Below, piece by piece: positions 1-12,080 of a stretch of 64,000 nucleotides of DNA. Every line of letters starts with the position of its first letter. The first letter of the stretch is position 1. The stretch is from Malachius bipustulatus (lineage: Eukaryota > Arthropoda > Insecta > Coleoptera > Melyridae): NCBI GenBank assembly GCA_910589415.1, contig OU342637.1, positions 35,618,162 to 35,682,161 on the forward strand, in the 5' to 3' direction. The notes beneath the pieces were generated by a model, which saw only the letters and a program-made list of their open reading frames with translations, searched no databases and was not told where the DNA came from. A program made the translations under genes and the position numbers.

Positions 1-254
1 AAAATGACGACCATTGGTATTTTTGTGACAGTCAAAAAATCCTTTGATCACCTTTGTATGCAAGATGGGAGAAAACTCTAAAGCGAGATTAACAGGATAT
101 CGAGAACGTGTTTCGTAGTGTACAAAACCTGCATTTTTATTATTAGGTTGCCAAAACCTATAAGTGTTGAATTTCTATATACATTTTATGATAGGTAGGT
201 AGATGCATGTTATTTTACAACAGACAACTGTACCATAATGATAGGCTTTGATTT
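1..254. other. Unannotated A+T-rich DNA
   Basis: I see no coding signal, RNA gene or repeat here up to the start of the first foldback element. Confidence 0.5.
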
Positions 255-1216
255 ATACAGGGTGGCCCAGCGAAAACGTACCGGGCCTAATAACTTGAAA
301 ACTGAATATGTATGCGAAAAAAGCCGAAACAGGCCGATTTTGTTAGCGAGGGGGACATATTCTCGTGACAAATTTAACTACCCAAGTTCATCCCCTTGGC
401 AGGGGTAGCTACCCCTTTGCTTATCATCATAGGGAACAGCTATCGAATGATACATCGTTTGAAAGCTACTTAAATTCTCTTTACAACGATATTTAACATT
501 TTGGGTTTCGCTTACATACAGGTGGCCCAAAAAAAAGTTTTCGTTGGGCCAGCCTGTATGTAAGCGAAAGCACTCACATACATCATTTGAAAGCTACTTG
601 AATTCTCTTAACGATATCCAACATTTTGGGTTTCACTTACATACAGGGTGGCCCAAAAAATTGTTTTCGTTGGGCCAGCCTGTATGTAAGCGAAACCCAA
701 AATGTTGAATATCGTTGTAAAGAGAATTCAAGTAGCTTTCAAATGATGTATCACTCGATAGCTGTTCCCTATGATGATAAGCAAAGAGGTAGCTACCCCT
801 GCCAAGGGGGTGAATTTGGGTGGTTGAATTTGTCACGAAAATATGCCTACTTTGATAACAAAATCGACCTGTTTCGGTGTTTTTCGCGTACATCTTCAGT
901 TTCCAAGTTATTAAGGCGAGTTGCGTTTTCGTGGGGCCACCCTGTATGTGAGCGAAACCCAAAATTTTGGATATCGTTGTAAAGAGAATTCGAGTGGCTT
1001 TCAAATGATGTCACCGATATCACTCGATATCGGTTCCCTATGATGATAAGCAAAGGGGTAGCTACCCCTGCCAAGGGGGTGAACTTGGGTAGTTAAATTT
1101 GTCACGAAAATATGTCCCCCTCGATAACAAAATTGACCTGTTTCGGCGTTTTTCGCGTACATCTTCAGTTTTCAAGTTATTAGGCCCTGTACGTTTTCGC
1201 TGGGCCATCCTGTATG
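255..1216. repeat. FB-1 foldback repeat array (locus 1)
   Basis: The segment consists of units of about 270 bp that begin with ATACAGGGTGGCCC. A forward unit fills 255-528, a truncated forward unit lies near 575-650, and two reverse-complement units fill about 672-945 and 945-1216. The units share recognisable blocks, for example CTTATCATCATAGGGAACAG and its reverse complement, and a GGGGTAGCTACCCC palindrome. At the unit junctions there are short strong hairpins: 511-530 pairs with 544-564, and a similar one sits near 629-693. The longer open reading frames crossing 626-1074 on both strands are by-products of this palindromic repeat and are not genes. A second, interrupted locus is at 12081-13220. 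It looks like a non-autonomous DNA element or foldback array; no transposase is present. Confidence 0.85.
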
Positions 1217-2810
1217 TTTAAACGTTTTTACTCACGTTTTTAAAATGGCGGAAATATTCATAGTTGAATCCATTTATAAAAAGTTGACACAGGTGCGTGA
1301 TTTACGCGCATCAATAATTTTGGGTTCCGTAGCATATGTACTAGGAAGTATAATACAGGGTGCTTTACAAGTTGGCATACAGGTGTCCCTTTATATCAAA
1401 GCTTTAATACGGGTATCCAAAGTCGTCTAGATCCCAGAGTTTGCATAGTCAACATTTGTTTTTCTTATGGTCGCCATATTATTTTTTCATGAAATTCTGT
1501 AATAAAAAAATAAAAAAAAAAACAAAATCACGTTCAAGAAAATTTCTTCAAATTTTTTTTCTTGTTAAAAAAATAACCTTCATTCAACAGAATGTCGTAA
1601 ATAACCAAAAAGTCAAGTAATGTCACATCATATCGCGACGTTATGCGACATCATTCGGTGGAAAAAACTTTCGTTTTTTTCGAAAATAAGAAAAAAAATT
1701 GAAGAAAGGCTTTTGTTTATCTTATTTTTATTTTATTTTTTAATACAGAATGATATGAAAAACAATATGGAAGCCATAAAAAAACAAAAGTTGATTATTC
1801 AAGCTCTAAGATCTAGTCGGTTTTGAAATTTTTTGAAATGTAAATTTTTTTTTTTATATTAGTGAAGTTTTGAAATAGTCAGATGGAAAGCCCTTACCAG
1901 CTTATGGAAGCCTACAACAAATTATTTATTAATTTTCCAATAATAAGAACGATATGGCAAAAATAAAAACCTCAATTTTTTTTCAGTTCAAAAAATCTTC
2001 AATTTTTTTCAGGATTTTTCAGGAATGGTCACAGAAATCGTGTAGGTACGTCTTCACGGATTCAAGTTGGTCACATTTTTTCTCCAGTTTAACCAACCCT
2101 GCGAATCTCTTAGCATTTAAGAAATATCCATGGTGAGCTCTGAAATAGGGGACACCCAATATATGCAACAAATAAAAAAAAATCTTTAAATACTGAAAAA
2201 AAAAACATTTAGAGAAAAATATTTGAAAAAATCTCTGCTTGCTCAAAAGTTACTATCAAGGTACAAAGTTACTTTGTACCAAGAAAAATGGGAAATTTTT
2301 AATTGTGAAAATTTGTTTTCGAAAGTGGTGTACGATTTTGAGAAGATTGTTTTATATTTTATAATCAGTTTACTTGATAGTCTCAAATCCTAAAATCATA
2401 TCAATTTTCGCGCTTTTTACACAAAAATTTTCCTGCAATTGTATAGAATCCTTAATTATTGATGATAATAATTTAAAAAATAATAATTTCCGTCGTAAAT
2501 AGAACTACGGATGAAATTTCGTATGCAACATAATGCATAAAGTGCCTTTTTATCACTTCTGGTGTCTTTTAAATTCACGAAAAACTTCCCAGGGGTGAAA
2601 AAAGTACCACTTTATGCACTTGTTGCATAAATAACTATTTTCGTTGGACGATTATTGAATCATCTCACATGAAGCTATTTCTTCAGCTTGAATTTAATAT
2701 TTACGCGTTTCTCATAGATAGGGTAGTTTTTTGCCAGGCATATCAATTCAATTTTAACCAAATACCTAAATTAAAACAATACCGGACACTTTACCTTAAA
2801 TCGAACGACA
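1217..2810. other. A+T-rich unannotated DNA with homopolymer tracts
   Basis: Many A and T runs (for example around 1505-1570, 1840-1860 and 2165-2210) create short spurious reading frames rich in K, F, I and N. I see no domain, splice structure or repeat partner in the window. Confidence 0.5.
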
Positions 2811-3513
2811 TAGGGTTCGACTGACGCTTACTAACTATAGAGTAATGTATTCACTCGTTGACGCTTACTGGACATGGAGATATTTGAACAGCTGACTGTC
2901 AAGTTTCTGTTAAATTTAGTAACGGGCTTAGGTATCAAACGGAAAAAAGCAACGTTAAAAAAATGAAACAAAATATTAACATGAATAGAGATCGAGCTGA
3001 GGAATCCTATTTCATGAGTATTAAAAAAATATTACCACTCTAAGAAGATGTAAAGTATTTTTTTGTGCCTATGATTTTTAATTGGATGCTGAGAAAAAAA
3101 GTGAGTTATCAAGGTGTAATAAAACCTACCTGAAAACTTTCGCAGGTATACGGGAATTCTCGAAACCCCGTATTTTCTACAATCATAACTGCCGCTGGGT
3201 GCATTTTTTTTGTCCAGAATATCCCAGTAAAAGAGTAAATATTGATAGAGGACTATAAATACGTAAGTTTAAAATATAAGAAAAAGTTACCTTGAGGCAA
3301 CGGAAACAAGTAGGGGCCCCTATTTTTATTTTTGAAGCATCCTTTAACGCAGCAAAAGCTTATTATTCTTAGGTAATATGCTTACTTAATAACAAATTGT
3401 GTGAATTTTTAGATGCGTGTACGTTAATGGAAAAACTGACTTTTTGGAGTTAATTTAGATTCCCAACTCTTGTACTATACCGAGACTGGTCGGTAATATT
3501 ATAGGTAACCTAG
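2811..3513. repeat. FB-7 inverted-repeat element, copy 1 (degenerate)
   Basis: The left end reads TAGGGTTCGACTGACGCTTA and the right end carries the related inverted sequence GGTAATATTATAGGTAACCT. Internal blocks match the reverse complement of the copy at 63240-63840, including the GACGCTTACT motifs, TTTGAACAGCTG-like sequence and the block around CCCAGTAAAAGAGTAAAT and CAGGTAGGTTTTATTA (reverse strand). The two copies therefore lie in opposite orientation at the two ends of the window. This copy is the more diverged. It has no coding capacity and behaves like a MITE. Confidence 0.75.
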
Positions 3514-5409
3514 GACGACACATTTTACAGCACCCTCATGCGGCAATTGGTGTCACTTATTTTTAATAAACATAACTTGTAAGTTTTGAAATTTATTGTT
3601 GTAGTAATTCATAGCATTAATGTCATCCGAATTAGGATTATGCTTGCGAGTTTTGTTTTCAGTGTTGATGTTTAAAACTCCCGCTATGTTTCACCAAATA
3701 CACTTTATTAGTGTCACCCAATATCAAAGGTAATTCTGCTAATTTCGTATTAAAAACGTTTCAAATAACAAACCTCATTACGCTGTCACTGTCAACTGAC
3801 AGTAGCCGATGAGCTGGACGACAATCTTATCGTATCAATCTAAGCGTATCAAGACGCGAGTCGTACTTCCGTCTCACTCTCGCTCATTTTTTTAGAATTG
3901 CTGACGATTCAAACGACCTGACACTATTATTCGATAGGACAATAGTAATGCATGTCATTACTTTGTTAAAATTAGACTAACAATTGATTTGTTATCTAAT
4001 AGGAGTAGATAAAGAGACTTTATATTATATTTTTGGCGTAAAAAATTCACAATTACCTATATGGCCGAAAATTTATATTATTTAATGATCATATAAGTTT
4101 TTGCAATCAATTTTGTCACGAAAAATTTAACGGCTTTGGCGGCTACTAGGGTACAGCGTTGAGCTGTAGCTTTATCAATTTATGATTACACTATTATAAA
4201 GTACAGAGAAGAGAACATTCAAAACGCTAATGCTTTCTCAAGATTTCTATTAAAAAATTCTACGAGTTGTGAGACACTTAATTGGTTTTCAATTGTTGAT
4301 AGCATGTCATTATCTTCTAAACACATATCGTTTGTGTTCGTGAAACCGCAAAAGCCAAAATTTTACAAAATAAAAAATAGATTTGTGTTGTATGGTTAGC
4401 CTAGTAATGCAAAACAAATTGCACAATCAATTGATTTATGATTAGAGTTATATCACTGAAAATATAGAAGTGGATCCCGATTGTCAAGAATCAAACCATT
4501 TTGGTAATAGTAAAATTCTAGTTAAAACAATGCTACTAATACAAGAAATAATCTACCTTTAAAAGAACGTTGTTGCGTATAGACTTACTGCCAAGAACTC
4601 AATTGTTCTATTTGTATAGCAAGTCACGCGGTTTGGAATTTTGATTAATTTTAATTACTCGAAGGACCAGCGGGAAAATAATTAGGGGAGCAATTAAGGG
4701 GTATAATTTCTAGGATGACAATTATGCACCTACCTTAAATATCCCATGTAGACAGCTTAGTGAGCTTTCATTTGGCGACCAGGGCCGAAGATACTATCGC
4801 GTAGCATATAGCACTCGTGGATTGCAATGTAAACTCTTCTTGTTTACAGCACTTGTGGATAACCGAACGCGACGGCGGTTTATCTCATTCTCCTTGTGGA
4901 AGTGGTAAGTGGTAGGCACCCTCTGGCTGTATGCCCATAGGACATGGTCTCGCGCACCATGTTGTCACGTTCCTCTCCCCCCCGTGCATAATTCAAAATA
5001 AGGAGGGAATTATATGGAAAAGGAAAACATGGAAACGGAACAAACGTAGTCATGAATTGTCAAACTTACGACGACCAATATGTAATAATATAAAGCCAGA
5101 CAGATAATTCGATGCTTAATTTTGTAATTTATTAGAATTAAAAAAAAGATTTTTGATTATTGGGAACCTATACCTAATGCAAAAAAGGCCTGAGAGTATT
5201 TAAATCCAATACTAAAACACGCGTGTGTTTTAAAGTTGCCCTGAGCAACATCAACGTAAACGGAGAAGCGTGTCGGTCAACAATATACCTTTTGCCAACT
5301 TTTTATTTATTGTTCTAGTCGGAAGTAGGTACCATATAAAATAATTACTGAAAATACTTGAAAATCATGAAAATTTAAATATTCAACAATAATTTATGAT
5401 CTCAAGACG
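3514..5409. other. Unannotated DNA
   Basis: No gene or repeat partner was recognised. The stretch 4740-4990 is more G+C-rich and less repetitive than its surroundings and ends in a run of C near 4977; it could be a conserved non-coding block, but nothing in the sequence itself shows a function. Confidence 0.4.
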
Positions 5410-6663
5410 TACGAGGGTGGTTTGATAAGTAGCTTCGTTTCATATGAATGAAAACAATTTGAGATTTGTAATAGGTACCCTTTATTTTTCAACATAATCC
5501 TCTCAATGTTCTACGCACTTGCCCCTATGCTCCTCCAGCTTCGCGTTCCTTCGTGGAAATGCGTTACTTCAAGGCTTGCAAAATACTCATTTACTTTTTG
5601 TATGACTCCTTCTGTTGACTCAAATTTTCGACCCGCCAGGAAAGTTTTGAGTTTTGGAAACAGATAGTCCGAGGGAGCTAAATCTTGTGAATAGGCAGGA
5701 TGCGGAACCAATTGGAATCGTAACTCGGCCAATTTTTGCTGGGCGACACGGGATGAATGCACGGGATGATTGTCATGGTGGAAGAACACCTTTTTTTTGG
5801 ACATTCTCGGACGTTTCTCAGTTATTGCTGCATTTACTTGGTCTAAAAGTGATGCATAATATTCTCCAGTAATGGTTTTTCCCTTTTCTAGGTAATCAAT
5901 TAGGAGAATTCCGTTTGCATCCCAAAATACTGACGCCATCACCTTTCCAGCGGACGGAACGCACTTGACCTATTTCGGAGCCGTTTCGCCATGTGCAATC
6001 CATCGTCTTGACTGCTGTTTTGTTTCCGGGATATAATGATGTATCCATGGTTCGTCCATTGTCACAAAACGACGCAAAAACTCCGCTGGATTTTTCGTAA
6101 ACAGTTGAAAATTGTCAGCAGATGTTTGCATGCGAATCCGCTTTTGCCCAGGAGTGAGTAGACGCGGCACCCATCTCTTGCATAATTTTTTCATGTGCAA
6201 TTTATTGTGCAAAATAACGTAAGCTCGCTCAGTTGAGATGCCTGTGGCATTTGCTAACTCGCTTTTACTCTTCTGTCAGCTAAAACCAGATCATGAACTT
6301 TATCGACGATTTCGGGTGTCACGGCCGATTTTGGAGCTCCAGGACGTATTGCATCTACGATGCTTGTTCTTCCACGCTTGAACTCATTTACTCAAAGTCG
6401 AACGGTTTCATAGGAGGGACATGAGTCATCCAATGTAGGTAAAATCCTCTCATGTATTTCCACGAATGCCAATTTTATCCATTTTTCATTGTTACTCTTA
6501 ACACTTCTGTTTAAGCAACTGTCAAACAACGAATTACTGTCATAATGACTTGGAACCACAGATTATGTATTCTTAGGAAGTTAGCTTTATGAAAACATAA
6601 TATACAGATGACGTTAGCGTCATCTACTAGTATACGAACCAAGTTATTTATCAAACCACTCTA
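5410..6663 (-). mobile_element. Mariner-family DNA transposon, inactivated
   Basis: This is a nearly full-length mariner of about 1.25 kb. Its ends are imperfect inverted repeats sharing GTGGTTTGATAA: GGGTGGTTTGATAAGTAGC at the left and the reverse complement of TTATTTATCAAACCAC at the right. Both ends abut TA, as expected for mariner, although the right end is about 3 nt shorter. The transposase runs on the minus strand and is described separately. Elements of this superfamily move by cut-and-paste and are common in insects; this copy cannot move itself. Confidence 0.9.
5511..6530 (-). pseudogene. Mariner transposase pseudogene (DD34D)
   Basis: Reading the minus strand, the N-terminal part contains NEFKRGRTS and TPEIVDKVHDLVLADRRVK, as in mariner DNA-binding domains. 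The catalytic domain follows with VTMDEPWIHHY (first D), FHHDNHPVHSS (second D) and DLAPSDY (third D). I count 34 residues between the second and third aspartates, the mariner DD34D signature, so the triad itself is preserved. At least three lesions disable the gene: a TGA at 6392-6394 where mariners have tryptophan, a frameshift near 6275, and an in-frame TAG at 5970-5972 after the GETAPK motif. The start codon is not clear; homology begins near 6530. The two longest intact pieces are 5970-6212 and 5511-5942, both in the same frame. Confidence 0.92.
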
Positions 6664-8391
6664 CCAATAATAAAAACTATCGTAAAATATTCGTGGATAT
6701 CGGGTTTTAAAAACACCCGCTCAATTTCGAGCACTTCGCCGTCGTGCTCGAAAACTCTCGCGTTTAAATAATATTATATTTTAATAGAATAAACGGTGTA
6801 TTAATTTATAAAAAAAAAACATTAATCAGTGTTTTTACAACGTTTTTAATGCAAAGTATGAAAAGTGAAACTTTACTTCAAGTTTAGTTCTCATCCGCTA
6901 GCTTAAAAATAATTATAAAACTGTGAATTAGGAAAGTATTTAACAAAGCAAGCGAAAGGCGCTTTAAAATGATAACCTAGCTCCCTTTTTATAAAATCCA
7001 CCCATTCTATTCCGTTCTGTTGTGAAGGAAACAACAACCAACGCGACAAAAGTACCAGTCACGATATAATAAAAAGGGGGAATATATGAATTTAAATTAC
7101 TCGAGTCTAAAAGTTGTAAGGTATGTATTTATATCGCTATGAGTCTCATTTTTTCGATATTATCATACCACAGCATAACGCCGCAACACCAGAGAAATTG
7201 AAGAACCTCTTACTTGAATTTCAAAGTTTTAATTTGAAAAGGAAAACAAACCGATTCAGTCCCTATCTGAAATCGATCAGAATAATAGGAACAAGGCACA
7301 GCAACGCAAGGCAAGTCAATCCTTGCTGATGGCGAATATAATATTTGTGAAATATCGCTGAGACTTGTTATATGAAATGATTGATAGCCTCCCATACGCC
7401 TTCATGCGCCTTTTAATATTAAACATGCTCCCAACAAAAAGCTTCCTGAAATTTTGTCAACAATGGAAACTCCAGTTTAAGGAATTTCAATAACGTGCTA
7501 ACGTGTTTACTTATAGTTTGTTGCAAATTCTCTTTTTGATTTTTTTTCAGTCTACACGATCTTTCAAAAGTTGAGTGAGCTTAAACGTTAACCAAAATAA
7601 AGTTATATAATTACTTAATAGGTTTATATGAATTTACTAGTTTTCTTTGCATATCCAATATAAACTAGACAAAAAAAAATATTATAAATCTGATGAAATT
7701 ATATGGATATTATTCTATATTCTCAAAGTTTTATAAAGAAGAAAGTGGATATAATAATTAGAAAGCTTCCAGGATCGTTCGACTAGTAACTAGGACTCGC
7801 AGCGGGTGACCTTTCCAACTAATTTGGTATCCAAGAAAACTAATTTTCTCCCTCGATCCAAAATTGCTCTTTACGTGACTCCTTCATTTTCCTCTTTCCT
7901 TCTATAAAGATCATCTTGGCGAAAATAATTATATTGAAACAATTAGCTTTTTTCAAGATTAAACTTTTTATAATTAATTCCCCCGTAATTATGATTAAAA
8001 GCAACGATTGGAGATAAAAGAATGAAACGTTCACAAGAACTCGTAAATTTAAGATTAAATGGTTTTCTTGTAAGACAGGATGTATTATTTTGTTGTAAAA
8101 AGAAAAAAAAAAAAACAATAGCTTTATACATTTAACACCACAAATCACGTTGGTACTATAAAAGTGGTTTATGACAGTTAAAAACCAGAGATAAAAACCA
8201 ACGGGAATAGTTGTTGTTCGCGAAGACAAGGCTATCTGCACTGGTAATGCTTCGGTCAACTAAAAAAATAGTTACGCATTGGACTTCATTTATAAATTGT
8301 CAATAGGAAGATTGATAGAAACTTATGTTCATATGATGCATTAATAATACATTTATGAATGTCAAACATTATTAGATTTTATAATTATTAT
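6664..8391. other. Unannotated A+T-rich DNA with one hairpin
   Basis: No coding signal was recognised. The open frame of 139 codons at 7840-8259 (minus) is low-complexity (poly-F, poly-I/L) and shows no motif. A perfect 10-bp hairpin at 6725-6753 is listed separately. Confidence 0.45.
6725..6753. repeat. Perfect 10-bp stem hairpin
   Basis: TTTCGAGCAC (6725-6734) pairs with GTGCTCGAAA (6744-6753) around a 9-nt loop. It sits just downstream of the mariner and has no stop-codon or tRNA context. Confidence 0.8.
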
Positions 8392-9210
8392 AATTACATA
8401 CAAGTGTCAATTTGAAAACCTGCCACTCCTGAATTGTCCCTTGAAAAATGTTTCTTCAAGAAACAGGTAAATTTTTCAATTTAATTTATGTTCTGTTGAC
8501 GTAAATAAAATTATACAGGGTGTTCCATGACTCAGTAGTGACGACATTGTCTATTTTTTTAAATAGGCCACACGCATTTATTAATGCACTTTCAGATTGT
8601 CTGAGAAAATTCAGTAAGAATGGTTCTCACAGTTGGAGGTTAAACTGAGTAGCTTATGAGTTATAAACAAGTGAAAACTGCAGTTTTTAATTTTCAAAGC
8701 AGCTTGTTTTGAAAATAGCTCAAGATACCAGAAAACGGCTTATATCATTAATTAATTTATACATTAATTATTAACACAATAATTTCCATCACCCTGTATA
8801 AAAATTTCATCTACACAATAGAATAACGCTTTAAAAGTTAAGACAGGGACAAGTAAGCCGTTTTCCAATAACTTGAGCCGTTCTCAAAACAAGCTGCTTT
8901 GATAATGAAAAAATGCGATTTTCACTTGTTTATAACCCACAAGCTACTCAGTTTAAAATCCAACTGTGAAAACCATTCTTACTGGATTTTCTCAGATAAT
9001 CTGAAAATGTATTAATACAGAGGATGTCTCATTAAAAAAAAATAGACAATGTCGTCATTATTGAGTCAAGTAATACCCTGTATATTTTTTTGCGTCAATA
9101 GAACGTAAATTAAATTAAAAAAATTATCTGTTTCGGGATTTCTTTAAGAAACATTTTTTAAGGGAGAATTGGGGGATGGCAAGTTTTCAAACTGGCACCT
9201 TGTGTAGTAA
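8392..9210. repeat. FB-2 long palindromic foldback element
   Basis: The two halves are inverted copies of each other with arms of roughly 380 bp. ATACAGGGTG at 8513-8522 is mirrored by ACCCTGTATA at 9075-9084, but the inverted homology continues outward for about 120 bp on each side, from GTGTCAATTTGAAAAC on the left to GTTTTCAAACTGGCAC on the right. A further CACCCTGTATA lies near the centre at 8790-8800. There is no reading frame for a transposase. Part of the inner arm (GCGATTTTCACTTGTTTATA) is shared with FB-4 at 47029-47690. It is best described as a non-autonomous foldback or MITE-like element. Confidence 0.85.
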
Positions 9211-9715
9211 GACAAGAGTCAAGATACACAAAAATCTTATAAATACTCTTTGCCAACTAGGATATAAACCCACCCAACGCATGGCCACAGAACAGCATCA
9301 TGCACTTACATTACAGTGATGATAAGTTTGAGTAAAGAAGTAAAGGTGGTTCACCATGGAGGCGTAGTCAAATACTCGCAGCCATTTTGGTTTTAGAGGA
9401 TTAATTTGTTGTTGCATTCTACAACGTTATTTAACTTTTTTTCGAAAAATGTGTAATAAATTACGGAGAAAAAAATCTCTACACATTTGCATCTATGCAA
9501 TTTTTCCATATTCGCAATAGTTACTTCCGGCAATTAATTGAGAAAATGGGGGATGAAAAATTCATAAATTTCGAATATTTCCCGTTTTTTATTCGCGATC
9601 TTTTTTACAAAAGTTGTAGCGCTTGAAATTGTAAATATTTTCATAAGCATAGCTGATCGATCGGACTAATGCTTATGCAGTAGCGCGTCAAAGTCATTAA
9701 CCGCGCGATTTGGTT
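9211..9715. other. Unannotated DNA
   Basis: I see no gene, RNA or repeat partner between FB-2 and FB-6. Confidence 0.4.
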
Positions 9716-10735
9716 TATAGATGGGTATAATCGAATAACAAAAAAGCTCAGAGTGCAAACCTCCTATATCAATTTTTTTTTCCTGATCTACTAAGTGAGG
9801 TCCCAGCTCAATTTCCCCACTCACGATCCACCGATTCGAGATGCGGGAAGGGGACAGCGGCCATTGCAAAGTACCTACGGGATATCGGTTTTTCGTGGAT
9901 TGCTCCGTCAGTTTTGATCCTACCGAAAAAATTGTACTTCCCAAAAAGGACGAGCTTGGCAGAACACGTAAACTAGCTACAGACAGAAGTCGATTGAGCT
10001 ACTTTACGGGAAATTAAGTAAATTTTCGGTGAGAAAAAAAATTCAAATGGTTTGTTCTTGTCCGGTAGTTTATGTAGGGGGTTCAGCTAATGTTTTTTAG
10101 AAGGGTATTTTGATGTTTTTTAAATGCCCGTTGGGAGGGGGTTGCTGGACAATTTGGAGGGGGAGAGAGCGAAAGTTCAAAATTTATTAAAACCCCGATA
10201 ACTCGACTCTAAAGAAGCGTAGCGCAAAAAATCAAATGGCGTTTTGTTCGGTTTATTTCCCGAAATACAACGGATCCTTTTCCAAGCAACGTTCGCGAAA
10301 GCAAAAATCCGCCGTTGGCACGCGAAACAAAAATCTGCATTTTTTTTTTTGACATTAAGTGAACGGGTAGGAGAGACAATTTTGACCTTGAAAATGTCAC
10401 GTACATTCCTTTGTGCCGGGCCGCTTCGCTTTTCAAAGTCAAAATTGTCTCCCCCACCCTTTCCCTTCACGGTAAATTAAAAAAAAAATGCAAATTTTTG
10501 TTTCGCGTGCCAGCGGCGGCTTATTCGCGAACGTTGCTTGGGAAAGGATTCATCGTATTCCGGGCAAAAAAACGAACAAAACGACGTATGATTTTTTTTG
10601 CGCTACGCCTCTTCGGAGTCGATTTTTCGGGGTCTTAAGAAATTTTGAACTTTCGCTCTCCTTCCCCTCCAAATCGATCCACCACCCATTTTCAACGGGC
10701 CTTTAAGAAACATCAAAATACCCTTCTAAAAAATA
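9716..10735. repeat. FB-6 composite repeat, copy 1
   Basis: This matches, in reverse orientation, the repeat at 60785-61600. It has two modules. The first, 9716-10097, is a non-palindromic module that includes CTAAGTGAGGTCCC and GGTTTTTCGTGGATTGCTCC. The second, 10098-10735, is a foldback whose arms (about 310 bp) meet near 10415; for example GAAGGGTATTTTGATG on the left mirrors CATCAAAATACCCTTC on the right. Reading frames of 70-100 codons on both strands in 10177-10706 mirror each other because of the palindrome and are not genes. The element is more G+C-rich than the flanks. Confidence 0.85.
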
Positions 10736-12080
10736 TCAGGTCACACGGTGACATGGTGCATGTGCAGAAACTAAAGTTCTCCAATTTTTGTTCTTGGAAA
10801 CTTACGTAGTTCGATCTCATTTTCTTTACTGCTCACGGTATACCATGATCTTTTTCAAACGCACCAAAATTATGCACCTCTGATCTGGGGTCACTCATTT
10901 ATGCGATACCGCATTTTTCAGTGTAACGGAGGGGTTGGTTTATGGGGATGAGTGCAGGAACTCGTTAATCGAGCTAAACATTCTAATTTTTCCATCACTT
11001 TTTTTCAATGTACCTATATGTTATGTATCAATTTACATAAGTTTCATGGAAAAAAAAGACATGCATATTTGACCAGATATAAACACAAAATGTCCCAAGT
11101 ATTTCATCGTCCCACGATGTCTCTTACAGAAAGTTATTCTGCTGTGAAATTCGTCTTATAAATTGCTCCCGAGGCAACTTAAAAAATTTATTTTACCAAG
11201 ACTTCCTTTACTCTGAGAACGTCAACTTGGAATTTTTTAAATGTTTTGTATTTGCTATAATTGCGTCAGTATTTTAATGCACTTTTAAATGGTCTTTTGA
11301 ACTTGACGTGTGTAAAACTTTGTGTGGTTACGAACACTAAAACGTTTATTTATTTAGTAATGTTTCTTTTATTTATTTGTTTATGTTAACGTTGTACGTT
11401 TAATTTTATACGATGTGTCTAATAAATTACACATATATTTAAACATGCTTTTTGGTGGATAATTATCGCGACCGTAGAGAAAATAATGTCTGAAACACGT
11501 TTGGTATTACATATTCCACTCATTTGTCATCACTGTATAGCCTCAACCCTCTCATATAAGTCCTTAATTATGAGACCATACTCCCACCAGTTATTTATAA
11601 CAATATTACAAAAAAATTCTCTATCTCAAAATACAAAAATTAATTAGGCAGAACAAAGTAAAATTTTATCATAACATTCAATTTTATATTTTTTGAATCT
11701 GAAATATATGAAAATTAAATGTTTGTTCAATGTTTACATGATTGAATGAATGGAATAAATTAACGAAATGGAATTTTATAGATATTTTTTATCAACATGG
11801 TGTTATTAATTTAAAAATATTTTGATAATGAACTCAGAATTAATTAAATGCAAAATGCCCACATGACCCAAGCAAATAAATCTTTTTGCAGCAGCTGTCA
11901 ACTTGTTGAAATTGGATTTGATTGAATGAACTGAATATTGTTGAATACATTTCCAATAACATGGACAAAGGAAAAATTAGTAACTACCTATACCTAATTG
12001 CACTCAACTAAAGTTAGGCTACTGTTGGAGTGATGATGAGTCTAATTAACCACTGGAACTTGCGTATCCCTTCAGAGCGT
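10736..12080. other. Unannotated A+T-rich DNA
   Basis: Nothing coding or repeated within the window was recognised. The 69-codon frame at 10952-11161 shows no motif. Confidence 0.45.

Noticed and set aside
626..1074. Frames of 75-123 codons on both strands.
   Set aside because: They lie in the FB-1 array, translate repeat units in both directions and share no motif with known proteins.
10177..10706. Several overlapping frames of 70-97 codons on both strands.
   Set aside because: They are mirror images caused by the FB-6 palindrome and recur in the copy near 61 kb; no protein motif is present.
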